DNA of 64,000 bases from CAILHX01 sp964511385. GTDB lineage: Bacteria; Pseudomonadota; Gammaproteobacteria; Burkholderiales; Methylophilaceae. The notes beneath the pieces are model-generated. The model had not been told where the DNA came from and did no database searches. It was given only the letters and a program-made list of their open reading frames with translations. This document shows, in pieces, positions 18,858 through 28,120 of this stretch. Position 1 is the first letter of the stretch. The number at the start of each line of letters is the position of its first letter. The stretch covers positions 62,001-126,000 of the forward strand of contig CAZEFE010000006.1 in assembly GCA_964511385.1 (NCBI GenBank), read 5' to 3'. The translations under genes were made by a program, and so were the position numbers.

Positions 18858-19037
18858 AATTTGTATCCAATGTCTTGAGTCAGGCAGGTGCGCTGGCGCG
18901 TGCGTTAACCGCTATTCCGGCGCTTATTTTACTGGCATTTGCTTGCGTTGTGCGAGAAAATCGGTCACGATTCGGCTACAGATAAGCAATGAGTCCATGC
19001 TTGAGCGTGGCTGTTCTTTGTGTTGTGGAGGGGTTAA

Positions 19038-20231
19038 ATGAATTTTATCAGTCGTTTGAATCTTAAGAAGCAAATGCTGTTGCTAGCGGTTGTAGGATTC
19101 ATCGGATTCATTGGAATGACGCTTGCGGGAGCCTATGCCATTACTTATGCCATGGATACCCGGTTGTATTGGGTGCTGGCAGGTTCGGTGTTTGGGATTG
19201 GGACATTAATCATGTTTGGTGCCGCATGGTACCTGGGCAGCCGCGCAGGCAACCGAGCCTACACCGTGGTCAAGGCTATGGGGAGTATGGCCAAGGGCGA
19301 CCTGACCAACAGGGTGCGTGTTGAAGGCAAGGACGAGTTCAGCTGGATGGCATACGAGTACGATACCGCGCGCAAGGCCGTGGCCGCATTGCTGAACAGC
19401 GTGACGGAAACCTCGCTGGCATTGGCTGCATCTTCAGATGAACTGTCTGCAATTACGCGTGAATCATTGGTGCGCGTAGATTCACAGAAAAAACATACCG
19501 ATCAGGTCGTGCTTGCCATGAAAGGCATGTATGGCAAGGTGCAGGATGTCGCGCAGAGCGCTTCGACGGCATCCAGCGCCGCGCAGGAGGCCGACCGTGA
19601 ATCGGTTGCCGGGCGCGAAGTGGTGATGCAGGCGGAACAATCGATTGAAACACTGGCGCAGGATGTAGATTCCTCCGTGGGCGTGATCCAGGTGCTGGAA
19701 ACGGAAAGCCGCAACATCGGCACGGTGCTGGATGTGATTCGCGGCATTGCCGACCAGACCAATTTGCTGGCCTTGAACGCAGCCATTGAAGCCGCTCGCG
19801 CTGGCGACCAGGGGCGTGGTTTCGCGGTGGTGGCGGATGAAGTACGTACCTTGGCGCAGCGCACGCAAAAATCCACGCAGGATATTCAGGAAAAAATCGA
19901 ACGCCTGCAGACCGAATCCGGCCATGCGGTAAAAGTGATGACTGAAGAGCGCGATCGTGCGCATGAGTCGGTGCGCCAGGCAGGGCATGCCGGGGTTTCA
20001 CTGGAAACCATTACCAACATGGTTAAAACCATTACCGAAATGAATGGCAAGATTGCGAACGCGGCAAAAGAGCAATCCAGCATGGCTGAAAAAATCAGCC
20101 GCGACATGGAGTTGATTGGCGAGATTTCCGACGAAACCTCCCTGAGCGTGCAGTCAACCGCGGGAGCGGCACTGGCACTGGCTGGTCAGGCTGATCGTTT
20201 GCGGGAGTTGGTCAGTAAATTCAAGGTGTAA
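19038..20231 (+). CDS. Methyl-accepting chemotaxis protein with short periplasmic region
   Basis: The 397-residue protein has GGAGG 5-10 bp before the ATG. Two hydrophobic segments at about residues 12-35 and 40-60 are nearly contiguous, so almost no periplasmic domain exists and sensing is likely within the membrane or cytoplasmic. A HAMP region follows at about 65-120. The signalling hairpin has [20 protein letters not shown] and [18 protein letters not shown], the most conserved MCP sequence. It lies between fhc and the H4MPT cluster, so a C1-related stimulus is possible but unproven. Confidence 0.93.
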   Translation: MNFISRLNLKKQMLLLAVVGFIGFIGMTLAGAYAITYAMDTRLYWVLAGSVFGIGTLIMFGAAWYLGSRAGNRAYTVVKAMGSMAKGDLTNRVRVEGKDEFSWMAYEYDTARKAVAALLNSVTETSLALAASSDELSAITRESLVRVDSQKKHTDQVVLAMKGMYGKVQDVAQSASTASSAAQEADRESVAGREVVMQAEQSIETLAQDVDSSVGVIQVLETESRNIGTVLDVIRGIADQTNLLALNAAIEAARAGDQGRGFAVVADEVRTLAQRTQKSTQDIQEKIERLQTESGHAVKVMTEERDRAHESVRQAGHAGVSLETITNMVKTITEMNGKIANAAKEQSSMAEKISRDMELIGEISDETSLSVQSTAGAALALAGQADRLRELVSKFKV

Positions 20232-20344
20232 GTACCTGGTCGTAGGGTGTGCCGGATCACTGTCTGCTTGCTGATGGTGGTCCTGTGTTTTCCCGGTAGT
20301 GCCGTGTCGCATGCCATCGTGCAGGCCCAAATTTGCCAGAGCCA

Positions 20345-21334
20345 ATGTCCACTTTTTCAACTGTCCGCGTCGAAACCACAGCCCGGCTGCATATGGGCTT
20401 TATTGACATGCATGGTGGGCTGGGTCGCCGCTTTGGCAGCATCGGGCTTTCGCTCGATCAGCCGTGTACCACCGTTGCGCTAAGCAAACTGCCCGCACGA
20501 GGCGATGCCCGTTTTGTCGGTGAAGGCTCAGGCATTGAACGCGCGCTGGAATATGCCCGGCAGTTTGCCCTGCGGGCAGGCATTGATGGCGGCGTGCATC
20601 TCACGATGGGGCAATGTATCCCAGAGCACGCCGGCCTGGGCTCGGGTACGCAATTGGCGCTGGCGATTGGTGCCGGAATGAACGCGCTGTACGGATTGAA
20701 TCTTGGCATTCGTGACATTGCTGTTTTGAGTGGGCGCGGTGCCCGATCCGGCATTGGCGTCGGCGCATTCGATTTGGGCGGGTTGCTGGTGGATGGCGGG
20801 CGCGGCGCACATACGCAGGTTCCGCCGGTTCTGGCGCGTATGCATTTCCCAGAGACTTGGCGCGTACTGCTGCTGATGCACCAGCCAGGCCAGACCCTGG
20901 GGGTGCATGGCGCACAGGAAGTCAGTGCTTTTGAGGCTCTGCCGCAATTTCCTGCGGAGCAGGCTGCGCACATCGCACGCCTGGTTCTGATGCAGGCATT
21001 GCCGGCGGTTGCGGAGCAGGAGATCGGTCCTTTCGGGCAGGCGATCAGCGAAATCCAGGAAATCGTGGGCCGCCATTTTGCCCCGGCGCAAGGTGGCAGC
21101 CAATATGCCAGCCCTGCTGTGGCGGAGGGGATGCAATGGCTGGGAGCGCAAGGTGTTGGATGTACCGGACAGAGTTCCTGGGGGCCGACCGGCTTTGCCA
21201 TTGTTGGTAATGTTTTAGAAGCGGAGCGCCTGGCGCAGCAGGTGCGGCAACGTTTTCCGCAAATTGAGGTTGTGTGTTGCAGTGCCAGAAACAAGGGCAG
21301 TACGGTCATGCCAGAAAGCCAGAAGCTAGCTTAG
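20345..21334 (+). CDS. mptG: Beta-ribofuranosylaminobenzene 5'-phosphate (beta-RFAP) synthase
   Basis: The 329-residue protein from the chosen ATG has the GHMP-kinase-like motif PEHAGLGSGTQLALAIG near residue 100. It also has ARLHMGFIDMHGGLGRRFGSIG at the N-terminus and GQSSWGPTGFA near residue 285. Beta-RFAP synthase condenses PRPP with p-aminobenzoate, releasing CO2 and pyrophosphate, the first committed step of H4MPT synthesis. An in-frame TTG four codons upstream is less likely as a start. It heads a long plus-strand run of H4MPT genes, and pabB for p-aminobenzoate lies 10 kb downstream in the same cluster. Confidence 0.92.
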   Translation: MSTFSTVRVETTARLHMGFIDMHGGLGRRFGSIGLSLDQPCTTVALSKLPARGDARFVGEGSGIERALEYARQFALRAGIDGGVHLTMGQCIPEHAGLGSGTQLALAIGAGMNALYGLNLGIRDIAVLSGRGARSGIGVGAFDLGGLLVDGGRGAHTQVPPVLARMHFPETWRVLLLMHQPGQTLGVHGAQEVSAFEALPQFPAEQAAHIARLVLMQALPAVAEQEIGPFGQAISEIQEIVGRHFAPAQGGSQYASPAVAEGMQWLGAQGVGCTGQSSWGPTGFAIVGNVLEAERLAQQVRQRFPQIEVVCCSARNKGSTVMPESQKLA

Positions 21335-21378
21335 CCAGTTTAACCAATTAGATTTTGATAATTCGTAAAGGTGATGTG

Positions 21379-22275
21379 ATGGAAAAACCAAACGTACTAC
21401 ATTTTATTACGCCAGCCAAAAATGCCAGCCCATTCGACGCCAATATGGCGTATGACGCCGGCTACGATGCGGTGGTGCCTTATATCAATGTGCAGCCTAG
21501 CGAGGTGATGGGTCTGGTACAGGATGCCATTTTCTCGCGCGGTCCGCGCGGCGTATGGCGCACCGGTATTTTTATCGGCGGTCGCGATATTGAAGTGGCG
21601 ATGGAAATGCTGGCGATTGCGAAAAAATCCATGGTGCCTCCTTTCGAAGTTTCCGTGTTTGCCGACCCTTCCGGCGCGTTTACTACCGCCGCCGCGATGA
21701 TGGCATTGGTGGAACGCGAGTTGAAGCGCAAATTCGGTAGCGACCTGGCGGGACGCAAGGTCAGCATTTTCGGTGCCACCGGCCCGGTGGGCGGCTGTAC
21801 TGCCGTGATCGCGGCCAAGCACGGTGCAATCGTGGAACTGGTGGCGCACCGCTCGGTGCCCGATGTGCAGGCCAAGGCTGAAACATACAACAAGCATTAC
21901 GGTACCAATATCGGCTATGTGGACGGTACCACCCCAGCATTGAAAAAAGCCATCCTGCACAATACCGATGTTGTGCTGTGCTGCGCCGCCGCCGGTGTGC
22001 GCGTGATCGAACTGTCACAAATGGCAGGTTCGCCCACCCTGAAAGTGGTTGCTGACGTGAATGCCGTGCCGCCGACCGGTGCCGAAGGGGTTGGTGCGAT
22101 GGCCGATGCCGAGCCGATCGAGGGTACCAATGCCTTTGGTTTTGGTGCGCTGGCTATCGGCAGCATCAAGTACCAGGTGCAGAACCTGCTGTTCAAGAAA
22201 ATGCTGGAAGGCCAGACGCATGTCTACCTGGATTTCCTGTCCGCGTTTGAATTGGCACGCAAGGATTTCGCCTAA
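21379..22275 (+). CDS. mtdB: NAD(P)-dependent methylene-H4MPT dehydrogenase
   Basis: The 298-residue protein starts MEKPNVLHFITPAKNASPFDANMAYDAG, with AAAGGTG upstream of the ATG. An ATT/ATA-region extension of 8 codons is not needed. The Rossmann nucleotide site is IFGATGPVGGCTA near residue 130. MtdB oxidises methylene-H4MPT to methenyl-H4MPT. It is followed by an overlapping ATP-grasp gene and then mch, the same order of reactions. The gene order mtdB-mch with small accessory orfs is typical of methylotroph C1 clusters. Confidence 0.95.
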   Translation: MEKPNVLHFITPAKNASPFDANMAYDAGYDAVVPYINVQPSEVMGLVQDAIFSRGPRGVWRTGIFIGGRDIEVAMEMLAIAKKSMVPPFEVSVFADPSGAFTTAAAMMALVERELKRKFGSDLAGRKVSIFGATGPVGGCTAVIAAKHGAIVELVAHRSVPDVQAKAETYNKHYGTNIGYVDGTTPALKKAILHNTDVVLCCAAAGVRVIELSQMAGSPTLKVVADVNAVPPTGAEGVGAMADAEPIEGTNAFGFGALAIGSIKYQVQNLLFKKMLEGQTHVYLDFLSAFELARKDFA

Positions 22276-23347
22276 TCTCATCATTATCGCCGCCTGCGCC
22301 CGACCTTATGTCGAGGCCGCAGCGCGGAGTGGCTACCGAATCGCCGCGTTCGACATCTTTAACGATGCCGATACGCGGCGTTTTTGTGTGTGCAGTGAAA
22401 CGGTGCCGTTTGATGACGGCAGCTTCGATGCGCCAACGCTGATGCACCTGCTGGCAGATGTTGATGCAGGTGCTGGTGCCAGCGTGGCTTATGGCAGCGG
22501 CTTTGAAAAGCAGGCCATGCTGCTTGATGCCATTGCCGCACGCTTCAACGTGCTGGGCAACAAACCGGAGGTGCTGCTCCGGCTGAAAGACCCTTCCCGG
22601 TTTTTCACCTTGCTGGATGAGTTGTCCATTCCCCACCCGGAAGTCAGCAATACTCGGCCAACTGATGCTGGCTGGCTGCTCAAAGCATCTGGCGGTTCTG
22701 GCGGTACCCATATTCGCCTGCACGGCACAGCGCGGGAAGGGGATTATTATCAGCGCCAGTTGCAAGGCGTGCCGGTTTCCATCCTGCTGCTGGCGGATGG
22801 CAAAAATGCACAAATCATCGGCTATAACGAGCAATGGCTGGCACCAACCAGCGACATGCCCTATCGCTACGGCGGTGCGGTCAGCCAAGCCGAACTGCCG
22901 CAGGAAGTACGTCAGCAGATGGCAGATTGGGCGGCAAGGCTGACGTTGGCAACCGGCATGCGCGGTATCAACAGCATGGACTGCCTGTTGACAGAGCAGG
23001 GGCCGGTGGTGCTGGAGATCAACCCCAGACTGAGTGCGACCATGGGTTTGTATGGTATTCCAGACCTGTTTGAACGGCATGTGCAAGCCTGTGCGGGAAA
23101 GCTTTCCCCGTTGCCGGATGGATGGTCTGGCGCGAAAGCGCAGCATATTGTGTATGCAGAACGGGATACCCTGATTCAAGACCGGTTTGCATGGCCGGAC
23201 TGGGTGGTGGATCGGCCGGAGTCGGGTGGCGTGGTGCGACGTGACCAGCCGCTTTGCAGCGTGTTGGCGGATGCGCACAATGCCGGCTCCGCCAAACAAC
23301 TGGCTTTTGCCAGAGCACGCCAAATTAATGCACAATTACGCCTTTAA
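22220..23347 (+). CDS. ATP-grasp protein of the H4MPT/methylofuran cluster
   Basis: Homologous-looking sequence begins at [20 protein letters not shown]. The start is uncertain: ATG 22220 has a good GGAAGG but overlaps mtdB by 56 bp, and a TTG at 22247 is the alternative. With the ATG start it is 375 residues. ATP-grasp features are [14 protein letters not shown] for the phosphate loop, GINSMDCLL, and [17 protein letters not shown] with the Mg ligands Glu and Asn. Family enzymes ligate a carboxylate to an amine using ATP. In this context it may add a residue to H4MPT or methylofuran. The substrate is unknown. Confidence 0.82.
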   Translation: MSTWISCPRLNWHARISPNLIIIAACARPYVEAAARSGYRIAAFDIFNDADTRRFCVCSETVPFDDGSFDAPTLMHLLADVDAGAGASVAYGSGFEKQAMLLDAIAARFNVLGNKPEVLLRLKDPSRFFTLLDELSIPHPEVSNTRPTDAGWLLKASGGSGGTHIRLHGTAREGDYYQRQLQGVPVSILLLADGKNAQIIGYNEQWLAPTSDMPYRYGGAVSQAELPQEVRQQMADWAARLTLATGMRGINSMDCLLTEQGPVVLEINPRLSATMGLYGIPDLFERHVQACAGKLSPLPDGWSGAKAQHIVYAERDTLIQDRFAWPDWVVDRPESGGVVRRDQPLCSVLADAHNAGSAKQLAFARARQINAQLRL

Positions 23348-23367
23348 GACCTTTACGAAAGCAAGTC

Positions 23368-24342
23368 ATGAGTCACGCCCCTCTCGATACCAGCCTGTGG
23401 CCAAGCGTCAACGCCCTCACGGCACCTTTGGTGCAGCATCTGAAAGACAACGCCAATACATTGCGCGTTGGTGTCCAGCGCCTGGATAGCGGTGCCACGG
23501 TCATTGATGCCGGCATCAATTTTGCCGGCGGCCTGGAAGCCGGGCGTCTGATCGGCGAAATCTGCATGGGCGGCTTAGGCACGGTGAAATTGCAGCACTC
23601 GCCATCGCGGCGCTGGCCATTCCAGTTGTGCGTGCACAGCAACAACCCCGTGCTGGCCTGCCTCGGCAGCCAGTACGCGGGATGGAGCCTGAATCACGGC
23701 GATTTCTTCGCCTTGGGTTCCGGCCCTGGCCGCGCTCTGGCCGTCAAGGAAGAACTGTACAAGGAGCTGGGTTACAAGGATCAGCATGATGCCGCTGTGC
23801 TGGTGCTGGAAGTGGACAAGCTGCCGCCAGCCGAGATTGTGGAAAAGGTTGCCAGGGATACCGGCCTGCCTGCAGACCGCCTGACCTTTATTTTGACGCC
23901 AACCCGTTCGTTGGCAGGTTCGTTCCAGGTGGTGGCGCGCGTGCTGGAAGTCGCTATGCACAAAGTACATGCGCTGGGCTATGCGCTGGACCAGGTGGTG
24001 GACGGTGTGGCCGCGGCGCCGTTTGCGCCTCCGGCCAAGGATTTTGTCACCGGCATGGGGCGCACCAATGACGCTATTCTCTATGGCGGGCAGGTGCACC
24101 TGTTCGTCAAGGGCGGCGATGATGAAGCGAAGAACCTCGCCGACAAGTTGCCTTCCGGTACTTCGCCGGATTACGGCAAGCCGTTTGCCGAGATTTTCAA
24201 GAGCGTGAAGTACGATTTCTACAAGATAGACCCGATGCTGTTCGCTCCGGCGCAGGTGATCGTCACCAACATGGATAGCGGCAACAGCTTCCGCGCCGGT
24301 CAGATCGACGAGAAACTGCTGGATATCTCTTTCGGCGCTTGA
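23368..24342 (+). CDS. mch: Methenyl-H4MPT cyclohydrolase
   Basis: The 324-residue protein has the Mch segments [27 protein letters not shown] near residue 45 and [17 protein letters not shown] near residue 90. Later segments are [12 protein letters not shown] and ITNMDSG-type [11 protein letters not shown] near the end. It hydrolyses methenyl-H4MPT to formyl-H4MPT, feeding Fhc. It lies 20 bp after the ATP-grasp gene and overlaps the next gene (TTGA), so it is within an operon. Confidence 0.96.
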   Translation: MSHAPLDTSLWPSVNALTAPLVQHLKDNANTLRVGVQRLDSGATVIDAGINFAGGLEAGRLIGEICMGGLGTVKLQHSPSRRWPFQLCVHSNNPVLACLGSQYAGWSLNHGDFFALGSGPGRALAVKEELYKELGYKDQHDAAVLVLEVDKLPPAEIVEKVARDTGLPADRLTFILTPTRSLAGSFQVVARVLEVAMHKVHALGYALDQVVDGVAAAPFAPPAKDFVTGMGRTNDAILYGGQVHLFVKGGDDEAKNLADKLPSGTSPDYGKPFAEIFKSVKYDFYKIDPMLFAPAQVIVTNMDSGNSFRAGQIDEKLLDISFGA

Positions 24343-25286
24343 ATGAGAGGGTTGCTCTGAACCCGCGTATCCCGGTTTTTACTGACGATCCCGGCTGGCA
24401 CGGCAAGCGCCTGAAAGAGGCGTTTTCCGCGCGCGGGTTGGAGGCGGTATTTGTTTCCTTGAGGGACTGCGCGCTGGCGCTGGAATCTGCGGATGGCCCG
24501 GCTGTTGTCATTCCCGGTTTCGAGCGAGGCTTGCCTGCAGGCGTTTTTGTGCGCGGCGTGCCGGGGGGCACCGTGCAGCAGGTTATTGCCCGGTTGAACG
24601 TCCTGCATATGCTGCAGTTGCTGGGCGTCACGGTTTATAACAGCGGCCGGGCGGTGGAGCGCACCGTGGACAAGGCGATGACGAGCTTCCTGCTAAACCG
24701 GCACGGGGTTGCCACGCCGCCCACCTGGGTGTGCGAGTCGCGCCAGCAGGCGTTGCAAATCCTGCAGCAGGAAACGCAGGCGCAGCATGCATTGGTGATC
24801 AAGCCGTTGTTCGGCTCGCAGGGGCAGGGCGTGAGGAAACTGGAAGCGGGTGCGGTTATGCCGGTGCCCATGGAGCAGCATGTCGAAGGTGTGTATTACC
24901 TGCAGCGCTATATCGATAGCGGCGAAGGTGCCTGGCATGACTATCGCGTGTTTGTCATTCAAGGCCATGCAGTGGCAGCCATGGTGCGCCACGGCAGTAG
25001 CTGGGTGAATAATGTGGCGCTGGGCGGGCGCTGCGAGCCGTTGTTGCCGGTCGGTGAAGTGGCGGAACTGGCGGTGGCCGCAGCGGCGGCTGTGGATATT
25101 GATTATTGTGGCGTGGACGTGATCCGTGACCGCAGCGGCCAGTTATACGTACTCGAAGTCAACAGCATCCCGGCATGGAAAGGCCTGCAGGGTGTTTGCA
25201 GCATGAATATCGCCCAGTTGCTGGTGGACGATTTTATTTCCCGGTTGCCAGCGACCAGCCATGTCGGCCATCGCGCAAATATTTGA
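24339..25286 (+). CDS. RimK-family ATP-grasp ligase (glutamate ligase-like)
   Basis: About 315 residues. The frame opens at a TTG that overlaps the mch TGA by 3 bp, and no ATG is available near the homologous start [18 protein letters not shown]-grasp motifs are [13 protein letters not shown] near residue 155, [17 protein letters not shown] near 205 and [23 protein letters not shown] near 265. RimK/MptN-type enzymes add L-glutamate to side chains, for example the glutamyl extension of archaeal tetrahydrosarcinapterin. A role in the polyglutamyl tail of methylofuran or in an H4MPT variant is plausible by context. The gene corresponds in position to an orf conserved in methylotroph mch clusters. 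Confidence 0.85.
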   Translation: MNERVALNPRIPVFTDDPGWHGKRLKEAFSARGLEAVFVSLRDCALALESADGPAVVIPGFERGLPAGVFVRGVPGGTVQQVIARLNVLHMLQLLGVTVYNSGRAVERTVDKAMTSFLLNRHGVATPPTWVCESRQQALQILQQETQAQHALVIKPLFGSQGQGVRKLEAGAVMPVPMEQHVEGVYYLQRYIDSGEGAWHDYRVFVIQGHAVAAMVRHGSSWVNNVALGGRCEPLLPVGEVAELAVAAAAAVDIDYCGVDVIRDRSGQLYVLEVNSIPAWKGLQGVCSMNIAQLLVDDFISRLPATSHVGHRANI

Positions 25287-26076
25287 AGCGGCCTGCCTGG
25301 CCGAACTTCAGGCCATCAAACCGGGGAATGTGCATGTGTTTGCCGACGGGCACAACATGGTGGTCGAAGATTTTGTTAAAAGCGCCAAGGCTGCTGCCAG
25401 CGTCATCGCGCTACCAGAACTTGCCGTAGGCGAACGCATCCTGCGTGCGGTCACCGCCACCTGGCAAGCAGTCTCCTGTAACACCAACCTGGGCATCATC
25501 CTGCTTGCCGCGCCGCTGATACATGCGGCCATCCATCGCCGAAGCCTGCATCAGACGCTGCACGCACTCACCGTGCAGGATGCCGCTCATGCGTTCCAGG
25601 CCATTGTACTGGCATCGCCCGCCGGGCTTGGCAGCAGCCCCCGGCATGATGTGCACGAACCCCCAACGGTGACGCTGTTGCAGGCGATGCGGCAGGCAGC
25701 TGAACATGATCGGATCGCCTGGCAATATGCGCATGATTTCCAGGATATTTTTGAATTCGGCCTGCCGCGATATACCGAAACTTTCAGCCGCTGGGAAAAC
25801 GAATCATGGGCGACTACTGCTACTTACCTGGGGTTCATGGCGCAGTTTCCCGATTCACACCTGCTGCGCAAATATGGCGCGGAAGTGGCGCTGGCCGTGC
25901 AGCAACAGGCAAAGCAGCATGAGGCCGATTTGCTGACCCAGGAAAATCCCAAAAAATATTTGGGGGAACTGTTGCGGTTTGATAGGCAATTGAAGCAAAA
26001 TGGATTTAATCCAGGAACCAGTGCGGACTTGACTGTGGCAACGTTGCTGGTCAATGCGCTTGGCGCCTGGGATTAA
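25261..26076 (+). CDS. CitG/MdcB-like triphosphoribosyl-dephospho-CoA synthase family protein
   Basis: The 271-residue protein starts inside the previous gene (26 bp overlap), so it is tightly coupled. Conserved CitG-type segments are CLAELQAIKPGNVHVFADGHNM, VSCNTNLGIILLAAPL and ASPAGLGSSPRHDV. Classical CitG attaches a triphosphoribosyl group to dephospho-CoA. No citrate lyase or malonate decarboxylase genes are here, and the family is a known constituent of methylotroph H4MPT clusters, where its reaction is unresolved. A ribosyl or phosphoribosyl transfer during cofactor synthesis is an inference. Confidence 0.85.
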   Translation: MSAIAQIFEAACLAELQAIKPGNVHVFADGHNMVVEDFVKSAKAAASVIALPELAVGERILRAVTATWQAVSCNTNLGIILLAAPLIHAAIHRRSLHQTLHALTVQDAAHAFQAIVLASPAGLGSSPRHDVHEPPTVTLLQAMRQAAEHDRIAWQYAHDFQDIFEFGLPRYTETFSRWENESWATTATYLGFMAQFPDSHLLRKYGAEVALAVQQQAKQHEADLLTQENPKKYLGELLRFDRQLKQNGFNPGTSADLTVATLLVNALGAWD

Positions 26077-26151
26077 ATCTCGCACAGCACAGGGTGGGGA
26101 TTGGATCCAATAACTAATATAAAAGCATAGTTGTATTGATAGGAGGCCACG

Positions 26152-26592
26152 ATGGAAAAAAGCGTCAAGTACGGCAGTTTGGCAAATGCTAGAAAGTTAG
26201 CACCTGTAAACCCCGGGGCTTTTGTTGGCAACGCAAGCCTTTTCAGTCGCTTGGGTGGCGAAACCGTCCTTTCCGACCTGGTACGGGATTTTTACGCACA
26301 AGCGATCAATCACGAGCAACTGAAGAAGTTTTTTGATGCGGACGCAGGGCATGGCAAGGATGAGCAGCTACAGCGTTACATTGCGTTTCTGACTGCTTCG
26401 TTTGGCGGCCCGAACACTGGTGTGGATGTCCGCATTACGGCAAAGCTGATTGCATTGGGTATTGGTAACGCGCAGTTTGACGCCGTTGCCGAAATTCTTG
26501 CCACGGTTTTGAAGAATAAAGGGATTGAATCCACGGTGGCGGACGAAGTGCTCGCCTTTAACGAAAAAGTGCGCAAGAACGTGATGCGTTGA
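26152..26592 (+). CDS. Truncated-hemoglobin-like protein lacking axial histidines
   Basis: The 146-residue protein is preceded by a strong AGGAGG. Residues 30-146 align by eye with group I truncated globins: LFSRLGGETVLSDLVRDFYA, LKKFF, IAFLTASFGGPN, then QFDAVAEILATVLKNKGI. Group I members have a proximal His in a REAH-type F helix; here that stretch reads VRITAKLIALG with no His. The E-helix His is missing too. The only histidines are H54 and H67, outside the heme positions. An N-terminal extension of about 28 residues is unusual. Heme binding is doubtful, so a non-heme regulatory or structural role is possible. It sits 180 bp upstream of fae. Confidence 0.75.
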   Translation: MEKSVKYGSLANARKLAPVNPGAFVGNASLFSRLGGETVLSDLVRDFYAQAINHEQLKKFFDADAGHGKDEQLQRYIAFLTASFGGPNTGVDVRITAKLIALGIGNAQFDAVAEILATVLKNKGIESTVADEVLAFNEKVRKNVMR

Positions 26593-26667
26593 GGCTCGGT
26601 TTAATTGATTATTTGGATAGATGTAATAGTTATTTAGATATTAAAAACATTTTGTTTGCGGTCTTGT

Positions 26668-26673
26668 TATAAT
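26668..26673 (+). promoter_or_regulatory. Probable -10 box for fae
   Basis: A perfect TATAAT lies 99 bp before the fae ATG, in the gap after the globin-like gene. No good -35 was identified. The resulting leader would contain the small hairpin AAGCC-CAAAA-GGCTT at about 26686-26700. Its own promoter and terminator fit the high expression expected of fae. Confidence 0.5.
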
Positions 26674-26772
26674 GCGCGCCTGAATAAGCCCAAAAGGCTT
26701 GTTCCTCGAGATTAATGGATGCTTACGAGATGGACAACATCAAGTTAAGACCTTGTTTACTAGGAGAAAAAA

Positions 26773-27309
26773 ATGGCTGTGATTGATAGGGTACTGGTGG
26801 GTGAAGCGTTGGTAATTGACAATCGCCCAGATGGAAGTGGGCTGGATCTGTTGAATGTCGCCCATATTGATTTGATTATGGGACCTCGCGGCAGCGCTGC
26901 CGAGGACGCTTTTTGCCGTACCCTGACCGACCAGAAGGAAGGCGTGAACGGCTTGCTGGCCGTTGTTGCTCCTAACCTCATGGCCAAGCCAGCTACCGTG
27001 ATGTTTAACAAGGTCACCATCAAGAATGGCCGTCAGGCTGTTCAAATGTTTGGCCCAGCTCAGCGCGGCGTGTCGATGGCGGTGATGGATTGTGTCGCTG
27101 ACGGCACCATCCCTGTGGAAGAAGCCGACGACATCTTTATTTGCGTTGGTGTGTTTATCGACCACAAGGCTGATATCGACGCGCGTATCCAGGATTGGAA
27201 CTACCAAGCCACCAAACAGGCTATCAAGAGCGCTGTTGCTCGCGAGCCAAAGGCCGCAGACGTGGTCAAGGTCTACAAGGATTCATCCCACCCATTTGCA
27301 GCCAAGTAA
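26773..27309 (+). CDS. fae: Formaldehyde-activating enzyme
   Basis: The 178-residue protein contains [20 protein letters not shown] with the catalytic His at residue 31, [23 protein letters not shown] and [18 protein letters not shown], all Fae hallmarks. Fae catalyses condensation of formaldehyde with H4MPT. Compared with the classical Methylorubrum-type sequence as remembered, there is a 9-residue insertion between VGEALV and VAHIDLI ([14 protein letters not shown]). The later segment [19 protein letters not shown] also diverges, so this may be a Fae paralogue subtype. TAGGAGA precedes the ATG. The gene is bounded by its own promoter and terminator. Confidence 0.94.
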   Translation: MAVIDRVLVGEALVIDNRPDGSGLDLLNVAHIDLIMGPRGSAAEDAFCRTLTDQKEGVNGLLAVVAPNLMAKPATVMFNKVTIKNGRQAVQMFGPAQRGVSMAVMDCVADGTIPVEEADDIFICVGVFIDHKADIDARIQDWNYQATKQAIKSAVAREPKAADVVKVYKDSSHPFAAK

Positions 27310-27348
27310 GTCCGGCATTTGCCCGGGCTGCTTTGAATCCGCATGCCT

Positions 27349-27382
27349 AACCGCCCCTGACGAAAGTACGGGGCGGTTTTTT
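27349..27382 (+). terminator. Rho-independent terminator of fae
   Basis: AACCGCCCC pairs perfectly with GGGGCGGTT around a 12-nt loop and runs into T6. It is 40 bp downstream of fae and also lies just beyond the stop of the convergent HisA-like gene. Confidence 0.88.
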
Positions 27383-27400
27383 ATTGGGTGAAACTGGCTG

Positions 27401-28120
27401 CTACAGGCTTGCCAAATCGGCGGCGCCAATGTGGCCGTCATGCAACGCGCTGGCGATCAACGCCCCGGCAATCCCTTTCGCCTTCAGTTCCTGCAAATCT
27501 GCTGCATGGCGCACTCCACCGGCAGCATAGACGCGCCGGCCATATTGCTGGAGTTGATCCAGCACGGCCCAATCCGGGCCAAGCTGGCTGCCCACGCGCG
27601 CCAGGGTCATGCCGATCACTTTTGCCGGCCAACTGGCAATGTCGGTAAACAGGCTGTCCGGGCCGCGCTGGCCTTCGGCGCCAATGTCTAGCGATAACAC
27701 GGCGTGATCGGCACCGATGTGGGCGATCAACTGCCGGGCAGAGTCCGCATTGTGCTGGCTTTCAGAGCCAATCACGCAGTGCACGCCCAAAGGTTGCCAG
27801 GCTTGCCACTCGGAAATGCTGGATATTCCCGCATCCAGCCAGATATCCAGGTCGGGGTGGCTGTTGCGTATCGCGGCAACCGTTGTTTTGTGCGCGCCGC
27901 GCTGCTGGATGGCATCCAGGTCGGCAATGTACAGGCAAGTGAACGGGTATAATTCCAGCAACGCCTGCACCACATCCAGCGGCGCTGAAGAGTGGCAGAG
28001 CCGGGAAACCACGGGCTGGTAAGCGTGGCGTTCCCCGCGTTGTGCGCGTACTACTTTCCCGCCCATCAGATCCAGAACCGGAATGGCTGAGAAACTCGAA
28101 ATTTTTGTCTGTGAATTCAT
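27401..28120 (-). CDS. HisA/HisF-related TIM-barrel protein of the C1 cofactor cluster
   Basis: From the ATG at 28118-28120 the protein is 239 residues: MNSQTKISSFSAIPVLDLMGG then KVVRAQRGERHAY. IPVLDLMGGKVVR is the HisA-type phosphate-barrel start. Later motifs are LYIADLDAIQQRG, IWLDAGISS, VLSLDIGAEG and VYAAGGVRHAADLQELKAKGIAGALIASALHDG. It is related to HisA but shorter in its loops, and histidine synthesis genes are absent. A TIM-barrel phosphate enzyme in this setting could act in methylofuran or H4MPT synthesis. Its 5' end overlaps the divergent ATP-grasp gene by 38 bp. Confidence 0.83.
   Translation of the reverse strand: MNSQTKISSFSAIPVLDLMGGKVVRAQRGERHAYQPVVSRLCHSSAPLDVVQALLELYPFTCLYIADLDAIQQRGAHKTTVAAIRNSHPDLDIWLDAGISSISEWQAWQPLGVHCVIGSESQHNADSARQLIAHIGADHAVLSLDIGAEGQRGPDSLFTDIASWPAKVIGMTLARVGSQLGPDWAVLDQLQQYGRRVYAAGGVRHAADLQELKAKGIAGALIASALHDGHIGAADLASL

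Noticed and set aside
20333..20344. Upstream TTG start for beta-RFAP synthase
   Set aside because: The ATG four codons later fits the family start better; the extra residues have no conservation expected.
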